Below the pieces are notes generated by a model. That model saw only the letters and a program-made list of their open reading frames with translations. It ran no database searches and was not told where the DNA came from. Shown here in pieces: positions 41,516-50,502 of a stretch of 64,000 bases of DNA. The stretch comes from Hydrogenophaga intermedia. GTDB lineage: Bacteria; Pseudomonadota; Gammaproteobacteria; Burkholderiales; Burkholderiaceae_C. Numbering within the stretch: position 1 is the first letter of the stretch; every line of letters starts with the position of its first letter. The position numbers were made by a program, and so were the translations under genes. The stretch spans positions 44,284-108,283 of the forward strand of contig NZ_CCAE010000012.1 of assembly GCF_000723405.1 (NCBI RefSeq). The letters are read 5' to 3'.

Positions 41516-42783
41516 CCCGAACACCAAGCGCCATCCTGAGCGCCGTGCCCTGGCGCGCGTACCTGCTGGCCGCGCTGTACTTCCTGTTCCCGATCGCCCT
41601 CGGCGCGTCGAACCTCGTGCTGCTGATCCTGCTGTTGTTGTGGCTGGCCTCGTGGCGGCACCGAGAGACCTGGACGCTCATGCGCCACACGCCTATCGTC
41701 TGGTGGCTGGCCGGCCTGTACCTGCTGGTGCTGCTGGGCCTCACCTACACGAGCGCGTCGCCCGACTGGATCACCCTGCACCTCTCGAAGTACGCGCGGC
41801 TTCTCTACGCGGTGGCCCTCATCGGCCTGCTCTGGCAGGATGAACGTGCCCAGACGCTGGCCTTGCGCGGCTTCGTCGCGGCCATGCTGATCACGCTCGT
41901 GTCCACCTGGCTCAACGTGTGGTTCCTGCTGCCCTGGTCGGTCAGTCAGGACCTGGGTTGGGGCGTCTCACACCACGTCTTCGGCGACTACATCACCCAG
42001 AACGTGATGATGAGCTTCTTCGCCATCGTGGCACTGCACTTCGGCCGCACGAATACAAGGCCCGCTGTTCGGGTGTTGTGGTTCTTGATCGCCGTGCTTG
42101 CCATGATCAGCATCACGCACCTCTCGAAGGGGCGAACCGGCTTCGTGCTGGTGGTCGTCGGGTTGGTGGCCTATGTGCTGTCCACGGTGCGCGGCCGGTG
42201 GTTGGTCCTGCTGCTCGCGGCGGTCGTCGCCGTCGCTGGCGCGGCGTTCACCTCCTCGGACCTGATCCAGGCGCGCTTTACCTCCGCCTACCAACAGGCC
42301 CTCAACTACCAGGCCGACCCACTGTCCGCCATCGGGCACCGGATCCACAACTACACCACCACCACCGAACTGATCACCAAGGCCCCGATCCTCGGCCACG
42401 GCACCGGCGCCTACCACGTGCGTGTGTGCGACGTGATGCCCGACCCGGCGACCTGCAGCACCTACAACTGGCACCCACACAACCAGTTCCTATTCCTCGG
42501 CGCGGACCATGGTGTCATCGGCATGTTGCTGTACGGTGGCATCTTCGTGTGCATGTATCTGGTGGCGCGGCGCTCGCGCTCACCCCTGGGCCGCCCCTTG
42601 TTGCTGGTGCTGACCACGCTCATGCTGCTGGACAGCCAGGTGAACTCACCGCTGTGGAGTTCCCGGGAAAGCCAGTTCTTCATGTACATGCTCGCGCTGT
42701 TCATCTGCATCGCCTCGAACCGCGGCCCGCTGACCAGCCCGGAACCTCGGACCGTCGATGGCACTCACACCAGGCCTCAGTGA
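41512..42783 (+). CDS. waaL: O-antigen ligase/polymerase-like membrane protein (WaaL-type)
   Basis: Membrane protein of 423 residues with about twelve hydrophobic segments. A large periplasmic loop follows at about 270-320 and includes WHPHNQFLFLGADHGVIGML, the conserved His-Asn-Gln region of Wzy_C/WaaL ligases that attach O-antigen to lipid A core. The N-terminus has the helical IVLLILLLLWLASW-like pattern. WaaL and Wzy polymerases cannot be separated surely by sequence; the location in the core locus favours ligase. The ATG overlaps the waaA-kdkA stop as ATGA. Confidence 0.82.
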   Translation: MTRTPSAILSAVPWRAYLLAALYFLFPIALGASNLVLLILLLLWLASWRHRETWTLMRHTPIVWWLAGLYLLVLLGLTYTSASPDWITLHLSKYARLLYAVALIGLLWQDERAQTLALRGFVAAMLITLVSTWLNVWFLLPWSVSQDLGWGVSHHVFGDYITQNVMMSFFAIVALHFGRTNTRPAVRVLWFLIAVLAMISITHLSKGRTGFVLVVVGLVAYVLSTVRGRWLVLLLAAVVAVAGAAFTSSDLIQARFTSAYQQALNYQADPLSAIGHRIHNYTTTTELITKAPILGHGTGAYHVRVCDVMPDPATCSTYNWHPHNQFLFLGADHGVIGMLLYGGIFVCMYLVARRSRSPLGRPLLLVLTTLMLLDSQVNSPLWSSRESQFFMYMLALFICIASNRGPLTSPEPRTVDGTHTRPQ

Positions 42784-42818
42784 CCGCCCGGTCGCCGCTC
42801 GCGCGGCGTGAACCCGCC

Positions 42819-43874
42819 ATGATCATTGCCTTCCACTCCAACCAGATCTCCCGGCAAGGCACCGAGGTCGCGTTGTACGACTACGCGGACGCGGCGGAGC
42901 GCGTGCTGCAGCACCGGGCCGTGATCCTGCACGACGCGTCCAACCCCCACAACGTGCCAGAGGCAATCGAGAAATTCAAGGGCCGCTTCGACGTGCTGGC
43001 CTACCGCGACCGCACCGAACTCGACGGGCTCATCCAGTCCAGCGGCGCGAAGCTGATGTATGCGATCAAGTCGGGGCGCCGCGACGGACTGCTCTCCCAA
43101 CGCGTGCCCACCATGGTGCACGCGGTCTTTCCCACCTCGCCGTTCGAGGCGCACGGTGCCTCCTTCGCCTACATCTCGAGCTGGCTCAGCGACGGCTGCT
43201 CCGGCGGCGTGATTCCCGCCGTTCCCCACATCGTTCAATTGCCGGCCGGCGATGGGAACCTGCGCGAAAGCCTGGGCATTCCCCCGTCGGCCCTGGTGCT
43301 GGGCGGCATGGGCGGGGCCAAGAGCTTCAACGTGCCGGCGGCCCGGGAGGGCCTGCGCCAGGCGCTGGAGCAACGCGAAGACCTGTGGTTCATCGCCCTG
43401 AACCTGGAGCCCTTCCTGGAACACCCGCGCGCCGTGTTCCTGCCGGGCACCAGCGACATGGCGTTCAAGGCCCGCTTCGTCGACACCTGCGACGCCATGC
43501 TGCATGCCCGCGTGCTGGGGGAGTCATTCGGCCTGGCCTGCGGCGAGTTCTCGGTGCGCAACAAGCGTGTCATCGCCTACGCGCACAGCAAGCACCGCCA
43601 CCACATCGAGGTGCTTGGCGACGCCGCTCTCCTGTACCACGACGCGCCGAGCCTGCTCGCGCTGATCCGCCGGCTCGACACCGACAGCCTGCGCTCAGGC
43701 GACTGGGACCGCTACACCGAGCGCTACAACGCCGAGCGCGTGATGGGCGAGTTCGATCGCCACCTGATCCAGCCGGCCCTGGGCAAACAACCCGGCGACG
43801 GGCCGGGCTTTCGCCTGGGCTGGCGGCACCGGCTGGCCTACCTGCGCTTCAAGCTGACCATGAAGCTGGCTTAG
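42819..43874 (+). CDS. Putative glycosyltransferase of LPS core locus
   Basis: Protein of 351 residues. It begins MIIAFHSNQISRQGTEVALY and ends in a conserved YTERYNAERVMGEFDRHLIQ, resembling GT-B-type enzymes. SFGLACGEFSVRNKRVIAYA and EVLGDAALLYHDAPSLLALI in the C-terminal half are typical of sugar-nucleotide-binding glycosyltransferases (family 4-like), though the classic E-x7-E is not clear. Sugar and acceptor are unknown. The start ATG at 42819 is preferred to GTG at 42780. It converges with a minus-strand glycosyltransferase, with a 3-base gap. Confidence 0.72.
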   Translation: MIIAFHSNQISRQGTEVALYDYADAAERVLQHRAVILHDASNPHNVPEAIEKFKGRFDVLAYRDRTELDGLIQSSGAKLMYAIKSGRRDGLLSQRVPTMVHAVFPTSPFEAHGASFAYISSWLSDGCSGGVIPAVPHIVQLPAGDGNLRESLGIPPSALVLGGMGGAKSFNVPAAREGLRQALEQREDLWFIALNLEPFLEHPRAVFLPGTSDMAFKARFVDTCDAMLHARVLGESFGLACGEFSVRNKRVIAYAHSKHRHHIEVLGDAALLYHDAPSLLALIRRLDTDSLRSGDWDRYTERYNAERVMGEFDRHLIQPALGKQPGDGPGFRLGWRHRLAYLRFKLTMKLA

Positions 43875-43877
43875 ACG

Positions 43878-44675
43878 CTAGCGACGCGCCAGCGCGGCGC
43901 CCTGCTCCAGCTTGTCGTAGCGCAGCGCCGCGTAGCGGAAGAAGCACTCCAGCGCGATGAAGAAGCAGAAGAGAAAGCCCTCGGGGCCGCAGAGCACGCC
44001 GCGGCGGATGATGTAGAGGCGGATGAAGATCGCGGTGGCCGAGGCCATGCCCCGCAGCACACCGCCGCGCCGCCCCTTCTCGGCGCGCTTGGCCGCGCCC
44101 AGTTGCACGTACTGCGCCAGCTTGAGCAGGCTGCCGTACACGGTTTCGCGCGAGTAGTGCAGGAGGCGGTGGCGAAATCGCCGGATCGGCACCTCTGGCC
44201 GCTTGAGCACGCCACCCTCGTGCACCACCCCGTCGAAGTGGCTGAGGATGTCCATGCGGAACAGGCGCCGTATCCCGCCGGTGGACTTCATCAGCGTCAG
44301 GGGCCGCCCATAGGCCACCTGGTTCCACTGCACTTCCCACACGGCGTCGTCGCCCGAGCGCACCGCCGCCTGAATTTCCTGGGCGAGTTCGGGCGGGATG
44401 ATCTCGTCCGCGTCGAGAAAGAACACGTAGTCGCACCGCACGTGAGGCAGCAGGCGGTTGCGCTGCACGGCAAAGCCTTCCCAGTCCGCGCGCAGGTGCA
44501 CCTCGGCGCCGGCTTCGGCCGCCACTTCCCGGGTGCCATCGGTGCTGCCGCTGTCGATGACGACGATCTGGTCGGCGAAGCGGGCCGAGGCGATGCAGGC
44601 CGCGATGCGACGGGCCTCGTTGACGGCCAGGATGCCGATGCACAGGGTCGGGCGTTTTTCAGCCTCTGTTGTCAT
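43878..44675 (-). CDS. Family-2 glycosyltransferase, WaaE/KdtX-like
   Basis: Cytoplasmic GT-A enzyme of 265 residues. The Rossmann start GILAVNEARRIAACIASA, ADQIVVIDSGSTDGT and VFFLDADEIIPPELAQEIQ with DADE are landmarks of GT2 proteins, with close resemblance to WaaE, a beta-1,4-glucosyltransferase of heptose I. A C-terminal membrane-associated segment (PEGFLFCFFIALECFFRYAA) is present. Its ATG at 44675 overlaps the upstream glycosyltransferase gene by 17 bases. It is last in the minus-strand operon. Confidence 0.88.
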   Translation of the reverse strand: MTTEAEKRPTLCIGILAVNEARRIAACIASARFADQIVVIDSGSTDGTREVAAEAGAEVHLRADWEGFAVQRNRLLPHVRCDYVFFLDADEIIPPELAQEIQAAVRSGDDAVWEVQWNQVAYGRPLTLMKSTGGIRRLFRMDILSHFDGVVHEGGVLKRPEVPIRRFRHRLLHYSRETVYGSLLKLAQYVQLGAAKRAEKGRRGGVLRGMASATAIFIRLYIIRRGVLCGPEGFLFCFFIALECFFRYAALRYDKLEQGAALARR

Positions 44676-45540
44676 GTTGTCTCCATTGGATCAGTCCCAT
44701 CCAGCGCCCCGCCATGCGCGCCAGCAGTCGCGGCGACCACGCGATGGCGCGCAGCGGCAGCGCCAGCGTGGTGCCCAGCAGCACGCGCCAGCGCTGGCGG
44801 CGCGCCTGGGCCGGCGATCGGTGCTTGGCGGTGTAGATGAGCTTGGACTGCGCGTGGTGGTAGCCGCGCAGGTACTCGCTCTTCCACGGTGTCTTGCCCT
44901 TGACCGAGCCGCGCGCGCGGTGCACCGCCGCCACGGCGGGCCACACCAGCAGCGGGCGCTGATGCTGGAACAAGCGCAGGCAGAGGTCGTCGTCCTCGTA
45001 ATAGAGGAAGAAGCGCTCGTCGAAAAAACCCACGCCCTCGAAGCGCGAGAGGCGAAACAGCATGGCCGCGCCCACCACGAAACCCACGCAGGCCGGGCCG
45101 TCGGCGCCGGGCCCGCGTGAAGACCACAGCGTGCTCGGCCAGCGGTAGTTCACGTCGGACCGGCCGGGTGCGCCTTCGAGCTGCGGCGCGACGATGGCCG
45201 CCTCGGGCATGGCCTGGGCGGCGCGCACGAGCTCGCGCAGGCCATCGGGCGTGACCTCGCAATCGGGGTTGAGCAGGAAGGCAAAGGGCGTCTTCACCTG
45301 TGCGATGGCGCGGTTGTTCGCCGTGCCGAAGCCCAGGTTGCGGCCGTGCTCCAGCACCACGGCCTGCGGCCAGCGCGCGCGCACCTGCTCCGGCGTGCCG
45401 TCGCCGCTGCCGTTGTCGGAGACGACGATGTGCGGGCAGTGCGCGAGCAAGCCGTCGAGCGCGGGCAGGCAGTGGGCGCTGTGGAAGGTCACCAGCACCA
45501 CAGTGACCTGGCCGAGCAGGTCGTCGTCACGCGTGTTCAA
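44659..45540 (-). CDS. Family-2 glycosyltransferase, rhamnosyltransferase-like
   Basis: GT-A enzyme of 293 residues. Start VTVVLVTFHSAHCLPALD, VVSDNGSGDGTPEQVRARWP, NLGFGTANNRAIAQVKTPFA and LLNPDCEV are typical of WbbL-like rhamnosyltransferases (DNGS motif, N-rich loop). A C-terminal amphipathic region (ARMAGRWMGLIQW) may touch the membrane. The TTG at 45540-45538 overlaps the phosphomannomutase stop as TTGA; no ATG is available upstream in family-like sequence. It is the middle gene of pgm-GT-GT. Confidence 0.85.
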   Translation of the reverse strand: MNTRDDDLLGQVTVVLVTFHSAHCLPALDGLLAHCPHIVVSDNGSGDGTPEQVRARWPQAVVLEHGRNLGFGTANNRAIAQVKTPFAFLLNPDCEVTPDGLRELVRAAQAMPEAAIVAPQLEGAPGRSDVNYRWPSTLWSSRGPGADGPACVGFVVGAAMLFRLSRFEGVGFFDERFFLYYEDDDLCLRLFQHQRPLLVWPAVAAVHRARGSVKGKTPWKSEYLRGYHHAQSKLIYTAKHRSPAQARRQRWRVLLGTTLALPLRAIAWSPRLLARMAGRWMGLIQWRQHDNRG

Positions 45541-46919
45541 TGCGCGCTCGCACCGACGACTGCATCGGGCTTGGCCCGCTTGAGCAGATCCAGCATCGCC
45601 GCCTCGATGCGGTTCAGCGCCTCGGGCGTGTGGCCTTCGAAACGCAGCACCAGCACCGGCGTGGTGTTGGAGGCGCGGATCAGGCCGAAGCCGTCGGGCC
45701 AGTCCACGCGCACGCCGTCGATGGTGGAGACCTTGGCAGGCGCATCGAAACGCGCCATGTCCACCAGCGTCTTCACCACAGCGTGCGGCTCGCCCTCGGC
45801 GCAGGCCACGTTCAGTTCGGGCGTGCTGTGGCTGGTGGGCAGACCGTCGAGCACGGCGTTGGCGTCGGGGTGGCGGCTCAGGATCTCCAGCAGGCGCGCC
45901 CCCGCGTAGGTGCCGTCGTCGAAGCCGAACCAGCGCTCCTTGAAGAAGATGTGGCCGCTCATCTCGCCGCCCAGGGGGCTGTCCAGCTCCTTCATGCGCG
46001 CCTTGATGAGCGAGTGGCCGGTCTTGTAGATGTGCGGCACGCCACCGGCCGCCTCGATGGCCGGGCCCAGGCGCTGCGAGCACTTCACGTCGTAGACGAT
46101 GGCGCCGCCCGGCACGCGCGAGAGCACGTCCTGAGAGAACAGGATCATCTGGCGGTCGGGGTAGATGTTGTTGCCCTGCTTGGTGACGATGCCCAGGCGG
46201 TCGCCGTCGCCGTCGAAGGCCAGGCCCAGTTCGGCGTCGGTCTCGGCCAGGGTGCGGATCACGTCGCGCAGGTTCTCGGGCTTGCTCGGGTCGGGGTGGT
46301 GGTTGGGGAAGTTGCCGTCCACCTCGCTGAAGAGCTCGATCACCTCGCAGCCCAGCGCGCGGAACAGCGCGGGCGCCGAGGCACCCGCCACGCCGTTACC
46401 GCAGTCCACCACGACCTTCATCGGCCGCGCGAGTTTCACGTCGCTCACGATGCGGTCGCGGTAGGGGCCGGCCACGTTGACGTGGCGCACGCGCCCGCCC
46501 TCGGCGCGCTCACCACCGTCGCTTTCAATGAGCTGGCGCAGGGCCTGGATGTCGTCGCCGTAGATGGCGCGGCCGCCCATCACCATCTTGAAGCCGTTGT
46601 AGTCCTTGGGGTTGTGGCTGCCGGTGACCTGGATGCCGCTGTTGCACAGCGTGGCGGCGGCGAAGTACAGCATGGGCGTGGTGACCATGCCCACGTCGAT
46701 CACGTCGATGCCGGCGGCCACCAGGCCCCGGATCAGCGCCTCGGACAAGGAAGGCCCGCTCAGGCGCCCGTCGCGGCCCACGGCCACGGTGCGCTCGCCC
46801 TGGCGGCGCGCCACGGTGCCGAAGGCCAGGCCCAGGGCTTCGGCCACGCGCTCGTCCAGCGTGCTCGGCACGATGCCGCGCACGTCATAGGCCTTGAAAA
46901 TGGAGGCGGACACTTGCAT
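45537..46919 (-). CDS. algC/manB: Phosphomannomutase/phosphoglucomutase
   Basis: Alpha-D-phosphohexomutase of 460 residues making mannose-1-phosphate or glucose-1-phosphate for LPS and exopolysaccharide precursors. The four-domain family landmarks are present: FKAYDVRGIVPSTLDERVAE, QVTGSHNPKDYNGFKMVM with the phosphoserine (TGSHNP), FDGDGDRLGIVTKQG (metal loop), then GGEMSGHIFFKERWFGFDDG (sugar loop). The ATG at 46917-46919 gives the usual N-terminus. It is the first gene of a coupled operon with two glycosyltransferases, supporting a core-sugar precursor role. A TACAAT -10 is seen at 46955-46960 on the minus strand. Confidence 0.93.
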   Translation of the reverse strand: MQVSASIFKAYDVRGIVPSTLDERVAEALGLAFGTVARRQGERTVAVGRDGRLSGPSLSEALIRGLVAAGIDVIDVGMVTTPMLYFAAATLCNSGIQVTGSHNPKDYNGFKMVMGGRAIYGDDIQALRQLIESDGGERAEGGRVRHVNVAGPYRDRIVSDVKLARPMKVVVDCGNGVAGASAPALFRALGCEVIELFSEVDGNFPNHHPDPSKPENLRDVIRTLAETDAELGLAFDGDGDRLGIVTKQGNNIYPDRQMILFSQDVLSRVPGGAIVYDVKCSQRLGPAIEAAGGVPHIYKTGHSLIKARMKELDSPLGGEMSGHIFFKERWFGFDDGTYAGARLLEILSRHPDANAVLDGLPTSHSTPELNVACAEGEPHAVVKTLVDMARFDAPAKVSTIDGVRVDWPDGFGLIRASNTTPVLVLRFEGHTPEALNRIEAAMLDLLKRAKPDAVVGASAH

Positions 46920-46954
46920 GCAGGGGCTCCCGGGAATAGTTGGCAAAAGCGGGC

Positions 46955-46960
46955 ATTGTA
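46955..46960 (-). promoter_or_regulatory. Candidate -10 (TACAAT) for the phosphohexomutase operon
   Basis: In the divergent gap to ada-alkA the minus-strand sequence contains TACAAT 36 bases upstream of the start. No good -35 is visible at the usual spacing, so only the -10 is proposed. Confidence 0.4.
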
Positions 46961-47043
46961 GGAAGCGAGGCCAATACCCCTGTTACAGGATCATGTCCGG
47001 AAACGGCGAGTTCTCTCGGTGCATGCGGCCTACCATGCCCCCC

Positions 47044-48570
47044 ATGGACACCCGAACCCCCACCGACGACGACGCCCGCTACCTCGCCCTGTGCGCGCGC
47101 GACGCGCGCTTCGACGGCCGCTTCTTCACCGGCGTCACCTCCACCGGCATCTATTGCCGCCCCGTCTGCGCCGTGCGCGCACCACGCCGCGCCAACTGCC
47201 GCTTCTTCGACCACGCGGCCCAGGCGGAGCGCGCGGGCTTCCGGCCCTGCCTGCGCTGCCGGCCGGAGCTGGCACCGCTGTCGCGCGCCTGGTCCACGCA
47301 GGACGCGGGCGAGCTGCTGGTGCAGCACGCCACGCGCTTGCTCGACGACCCCGCGCAATGGGTCGGCGAGGACGGCCCCGCCATGCAACGCCTGGCCGCG
47401 AAGTTGGGTGTGAGCGACCGCCACCTGCGCCGCGTGTTCGAGGCGCACCTGGGCGTGTCGCCCCTGCAGGTGCTGCACACGCGCCGCCTGCTGGCCGCCA
47501 AACAATTGCTCACCGATACGCGCCTGAGCGTGGGCGCCGTGGCCGCCGCCAGCGGCTTCTCCAGCCTGCGCCGCTTCAACGCCGCGCTGCTGGAGCGCTA
47601 CGGCCTGAGCCCCACGGCCATGCGCCGGCGCGGCGTCGACGCCTCGGGCAGCCACGCCGTGGCGCTGGGCTGGCGCCCGCCGCTGGACGTGCCCGCGCTG
47701 CTCGCCTTCCTGGACGCGCGACGCCTGCCCGGCGTGGACGCGATCGACCTGGACCAGCAGCGCTACTGGCGCACCCTGCGCCTGCACACGCCCTCGGGCA
47801 CGCACACCGGCTGGTTCGGCCTGCGCTTCGAGCCCGAGCGCCACCGCGTCTGGCTGCACGCCAGCGACGGTCTGCTGCCCGCCCTGCCCACGCTGATCTG
47901 GCGGGTGCGCGCGCTGTGCGACCTGGACGCCGACCCGCACGCCATCGACGCCGTGCTGGGCGCGCACTTCCCCGGGGGCACGGCCCTGCGCGTGCCCGGC
48001 GCCATCGACGGCTTCGAGCTCGCGGTGCGCGCGGTGCTGGGCCAGCAGGTGACGGTGGCGGCCGCGCGCACGCTGGCCGGGCGACTGGTGGCGCGCTTTG
48101 GTGAACCGTTGGAAACACCCGACCCGGCGCTCAACCGCCTGTTTCCCACGCCCCAGGCACTGGCCGGCGCCAGCGCAGACGAGCTGGGTTCGCTGGGCAT
48201 CGTGCGCCAGCGCCAGGGCGCCATCCAGGCACTGGCGCGCGGCGTGGCCGAGGGCACGCTGGACCTGGGCCCGCACGCCGACCTGGCCACCACCACCGCG
48301 GCGCTCACCGCCCTGCCCGGCATCGGCCCCTGGACAGCCCAGTACATCGCCATGCGCGCGCTGCGCTGGCCCGACGCCTGGCCTGCGGCCGATGTCGCCT
48401 TGCACCACACCCTGGGCCTGAGCGGCACGCCGCGCGAGCGCGAGCGCGCCTGCGAGGCACTGGCCCGGGCCTGGCAACCCTGGCGCAGCTACGCCGTGCT
48501 GCGCGCCTGGGCCGGCCTGTACCGCCCGGTCCCCGTCCCCACACCCGCCCTCGAAGGGAGCCCATCATGA
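47044..48570 (+). CDS. alkA: Ada-AlkA fusion: metal-binding methyl-acceptor/AraC domain plus 3-methyladenine glycosylase
   Basis: Fused repair protein of 508 residues. Residues 1-80 are the Ada zinc domain, with Cys38 (in YCRPVC), Cys42, then RPCLRC, which is the methyl-phosphotriester acceptor site of Ada. An AraC-type helix-turn-helix follows (LAAKLGVSDRHLRRVFEAHL). Residues of about 200-500 are AlkA-like: the AlkA N-domain, ALTALPGIGPWTAQYIAMRA (helix-hairpin-helix) and WPAADVAL with the catalytic Asp. It would be an adaptive-response regulator and a glycosylase in one chain. The start at 47044 is chosen because it makes the acceptor Cys38, as in E. coli Ada. Confidence 0.92.
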   Translation: MDTRTPTDDDARYLALCARDARFDGRFFTGVTSTGIYCRPVCAVRAPRRANCRFFDHAAQAERAGFRPCLRCRPELAPLSRAWSTQDAGELLVQHATRLLDDPAQWVGEDGPAMQRLAAKLGVSDRHLRRVFEAHLGVSPLQVLHTRRLLAAKQLLTDTRLSVGAVAAASGFSSLRRFNAALLERYGLSPTAMRRRGVDASGSHAVALGWRPPLDVPALLAFLDARRLPGVDAIDLDQQRYWRTLRLHTPSGTHTGWFGLRFEPERHRVWLHASDGLLPALPTLIWRVRALCDLDADPHAIDAVLGAHFPGGTALRVPGAIDGFELAVRAVLGQQVTVAAARTLAGRLVARFGEPLETPDPALNRLFPTPQALAGASADELGSLGIVRQRQGAIQALARGVAEGTLDLGPHADLATTTAALTALPGIGPWTAQYIAMRALRWPDAWPAADVALHHTLGLSGTPRERERACEALARAWQPWRSYAVLRAWAGLYRPVPVPTPALEGSPS

Positions 48571-49103
48571 AACTGCCCGCCACGCTCATCCGCACCGACA
48601 TCGACACGCCCCTGGGCCCCATGCGCCTCGCCGCCACCGACCACGCCCTGGCCGGCGCCTGGTTTCACGACCAGCGGCACGCACCCGACCCCGCGCTGAT
48701 GACCCTGTGGCGGCCCGACCCGCACCACACCGTGCTGCGCGAAGCCGCCGCGCAACTGGTCGACTACTTCGCAGGCCGCCGCCGCGTGTTCGAACTGCCT
48801 CTGGATCTGTCTTTCGGCACGCCGTTCCAGATCGCCGTGTGGCGCGCCCTGTGCGGCATCACCGCCGGCCGCACTCTGAGTTATGGCGCGCTGGCCCAGG
48901 GCCTTCAGGCCGCGAGCGCGGTGCGCGCTGTCGGCGCTGCCGTGGGCCGCAACCCGCTGAGCGTCATCGTGCCGTGCCACCGGGTGCTGGGCGCGCGCGG
49001 CGAGCTCACCGGCTATGCTGGCGGACTGGCCCGCAAGCAGGCCCTGCTGCAACTCGAATCCGCCGAGCTGTCCATACCCACAAGCACCCCACTGCCCGCA
49101 TGA
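48567..49103 (+). CDS. ogt: Methylated-DNA-protein-cysteine methyltransferase
   Basis: Suicide repair protein of 178 residues that removes alkyl groups from O6-methylguanine or O4-methylthymine. The active site is PCHRVLG with acceptor Cys137. The winged helix precedes it (LSYGALAQGLQAASAVRAVG) and the C-terminal GELTGYAGGLARKQALLQLE is typical. It is coupled to the Ada-AlkA gene by an ATGA overlap and to the next EamA gene likewise. Confidence 0.95.
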   Translation: MKLPATLIRTDIDTPLGPMRLAATDHALAGAWFHDQRHAPDPALMTLWRPDPHHTVLREAAAQLVDYFAGRRRVFELPLDLSFGTPFQIAVWRALCGITAGRTLSYGALAQGLQAASAVRAVGAAVGRNPLSVIVPCHRVLGARGELTGYAGGLARKQALLQLESAELSIPTSTPLPA

Positions 49104-50014
49104 CACCGCTGCTGCTGCTTGAATTCATCGCGCTCGCCGCCCTGTGGGGCGCGTCTTTCCTGTTCATGCGCCTGGGCGCGGCCGAATTCGGCCCCGTGCC
49201 CACGGCCGGGCTGCGCGTGGGGATCGCCGCACTGTGTCTGTTGCCGGTGTTCCTGAAAGCGGCGGTGTGGGCCGACTTCCGCGCGCGCTGGCGCGCCATC
49301 TTCGTCGTGGGCCTGCTCAACTCGGGCCTGCCCTTTCTGCTGTTCTCCTTCGCGGTGCTGCACATCCCCACCGGCATCTCGGCCATCCTCAACGCCACGG
49401 TGCCGCTCACCGGCGCACTGGTGGCCTGGGTCTGGCTCAAGGACCGCCCGGGCGGCTCGCGCGTGCTGGGGCTGGTGATCGGCTTCGTCGGCGTCACGCT
49501 GCTGGTGCTGGGCAAGTCGGGCGTGGACGCGCGGGGCGCAGTCAGCGTGGGCGGCCACGCCATGTCGCTGGTGGCCATGGGTGCCTGCCTGCTGGCCACA
49601 CTGTCGTACGGCGTGGCGGCCAGCTTCACCAAGCGCTACCTCACCGGCGTGAACCCGCTGGCCTCGGCCACGGGCAGCCAGATGGGGGCCGCGCTGGCAC
49701 TGGTGCTGCCCATGGCCTGGCTGTGGCCGGCGCAGGCGGTGAGCGCGGGCGCCTGGGCCGCGGTGACGGCGCTGGCGGTGCTGTGCACCTCCATCGCCTA
49801 CATCCTGTACTTCCACCTCATCGAGCGCGCCGGCCCGGCCAAGGCGCTCACCGTGACCTTCCTGATCCCGGTGTTTGCGCTGGTCTACGGCGCGGTGTTC
49901 CTGGGAGAGGTGGTTACGGCCTGGATGGTGGGCTGCGGCCTGGTGATCGTCTGCGGGACGGCGCTGTCGACCGGGCTGGTGAAGCTGCGCGCGCTGGAGC
50001 GGCGAACGATCTGA
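49100..50014 (+). CDS. EamA/DMT-family transporter
   Basis: Ten-helix transporter of 304 residues, beginning LLLLEFIALAALWGASFLFM and including FRARWRAIFVVGLLNSGLPF and LIERAGPAKALTVTFLIPVF, both standard for EamA proteins. The substrate is unknown. Coupling to ada-alkA and ogt by ATGA overlap suggests cotranscription with alkylation repair; whether it removes a damaging compound is speculation. It ends at 50014 and is followed by a gene-poor gap. Confidence 0.9.
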   Translation: MTPLLLLEFIALAALWGASFLFMRLGAAEFGPVPTAGLRVGIAALCLLPVFLKAAVWADFRARWRAIFVVGLLNSGLPFLLFSFAVLHIPTGISAILNATVPLTGALVAWVWLKDRPGGSRVLGLVIGFVGVTLLVLGKSGVDARGAVSVGGHAMSLVAMGACLLATLSYGVAASFTKRYLTGVNPLASATGSQMGAALALVLPMAWLWPAQAVSAGAWAAVTALAVLCTSIAYILYFHLIERAGPAKALTVTFLIPVFALVYGAVFLGEVVTAWMVGCGLVIVCGTALSTGLVKLRALERRTI

Positions 50015-50115
50015 GGGGGAACCGCAGCGGGGCGGTGTCTACTGGCGCTCGCGGTCGTCCGGATCGGGATAACCGAAAAGCACCAGGTCCACGGACGAAG
50101 ACGCCCTTCCTGCGG

Positions 50116-50502
50116 TCAGGTAGGGGCTTGGCGGTTCGGGTCCTCGCCTGCACCGGCGAGCGCGATACCCAGGCCGGCCGCAACCACGCACACGAGAGCG
50201 ACCGCATCGGAGGACAGGGAATGATCAACCGCCAGACCCGCTGCGGTCAGGCCACCCACCACCGGCATGGTCACGGTCACCAGGTCGGCGGGTGCGTCCA
50301 GGTGCCTGAGCGTGGCCGAGCCTGCGCCTGAGTCGTCGTCCTCTCGGATCCAGTCGGGCTCCAGGACACGGCTTTGGATGAGCGGAGGGAAAAGAGGCGG
50401 GCCACCCGCCCTCTGATCGAGGGAATCGGTGGCTCTTGAGAAGCGGGGTTGCTCTTCCCGGCGAAACACCACCGGGGGGCCTTGGCGGGTGAAACGAATC
50501 AA
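50116..50502 (-). CDS. Small hypothetical protein with C-terminal hydrophobic segment
   Basis: Possible protein of 128 residues. A TTG start (50502-50500) is preceded by AGGAG at good spacing. The N-terminal part is Arg/Pro-rich (RFTRQGPPVVFRREEQPRF), the middle is acidic (DWIREDDDSGAG), and the C-terminal part AVALVCVVAAGLGIALAGAG is hydrophobic enough for a membrane helix. No family is recognised. The reading frame also continues upstream into lower-quality sequence. It lies downstream of cphA on the same strand. Confidence 0.4.
   Translation of the reverse strand: MIRFTRQGPPVVFRREEQPRFSRATDSLDQRAGGPPLFPPLIQSRVLEPDWIREDDDSGAGSATLRHLDAPADLVTVTMPVVGGLTAAGLAVDHSLSSDAVALVCVVAAGLGIALAGAGEDPNRQAPT

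Noticed and set aside
50015..50115. Possible terminator after the EamA gene
   Set aside because: No stem followed by a T-run was found.
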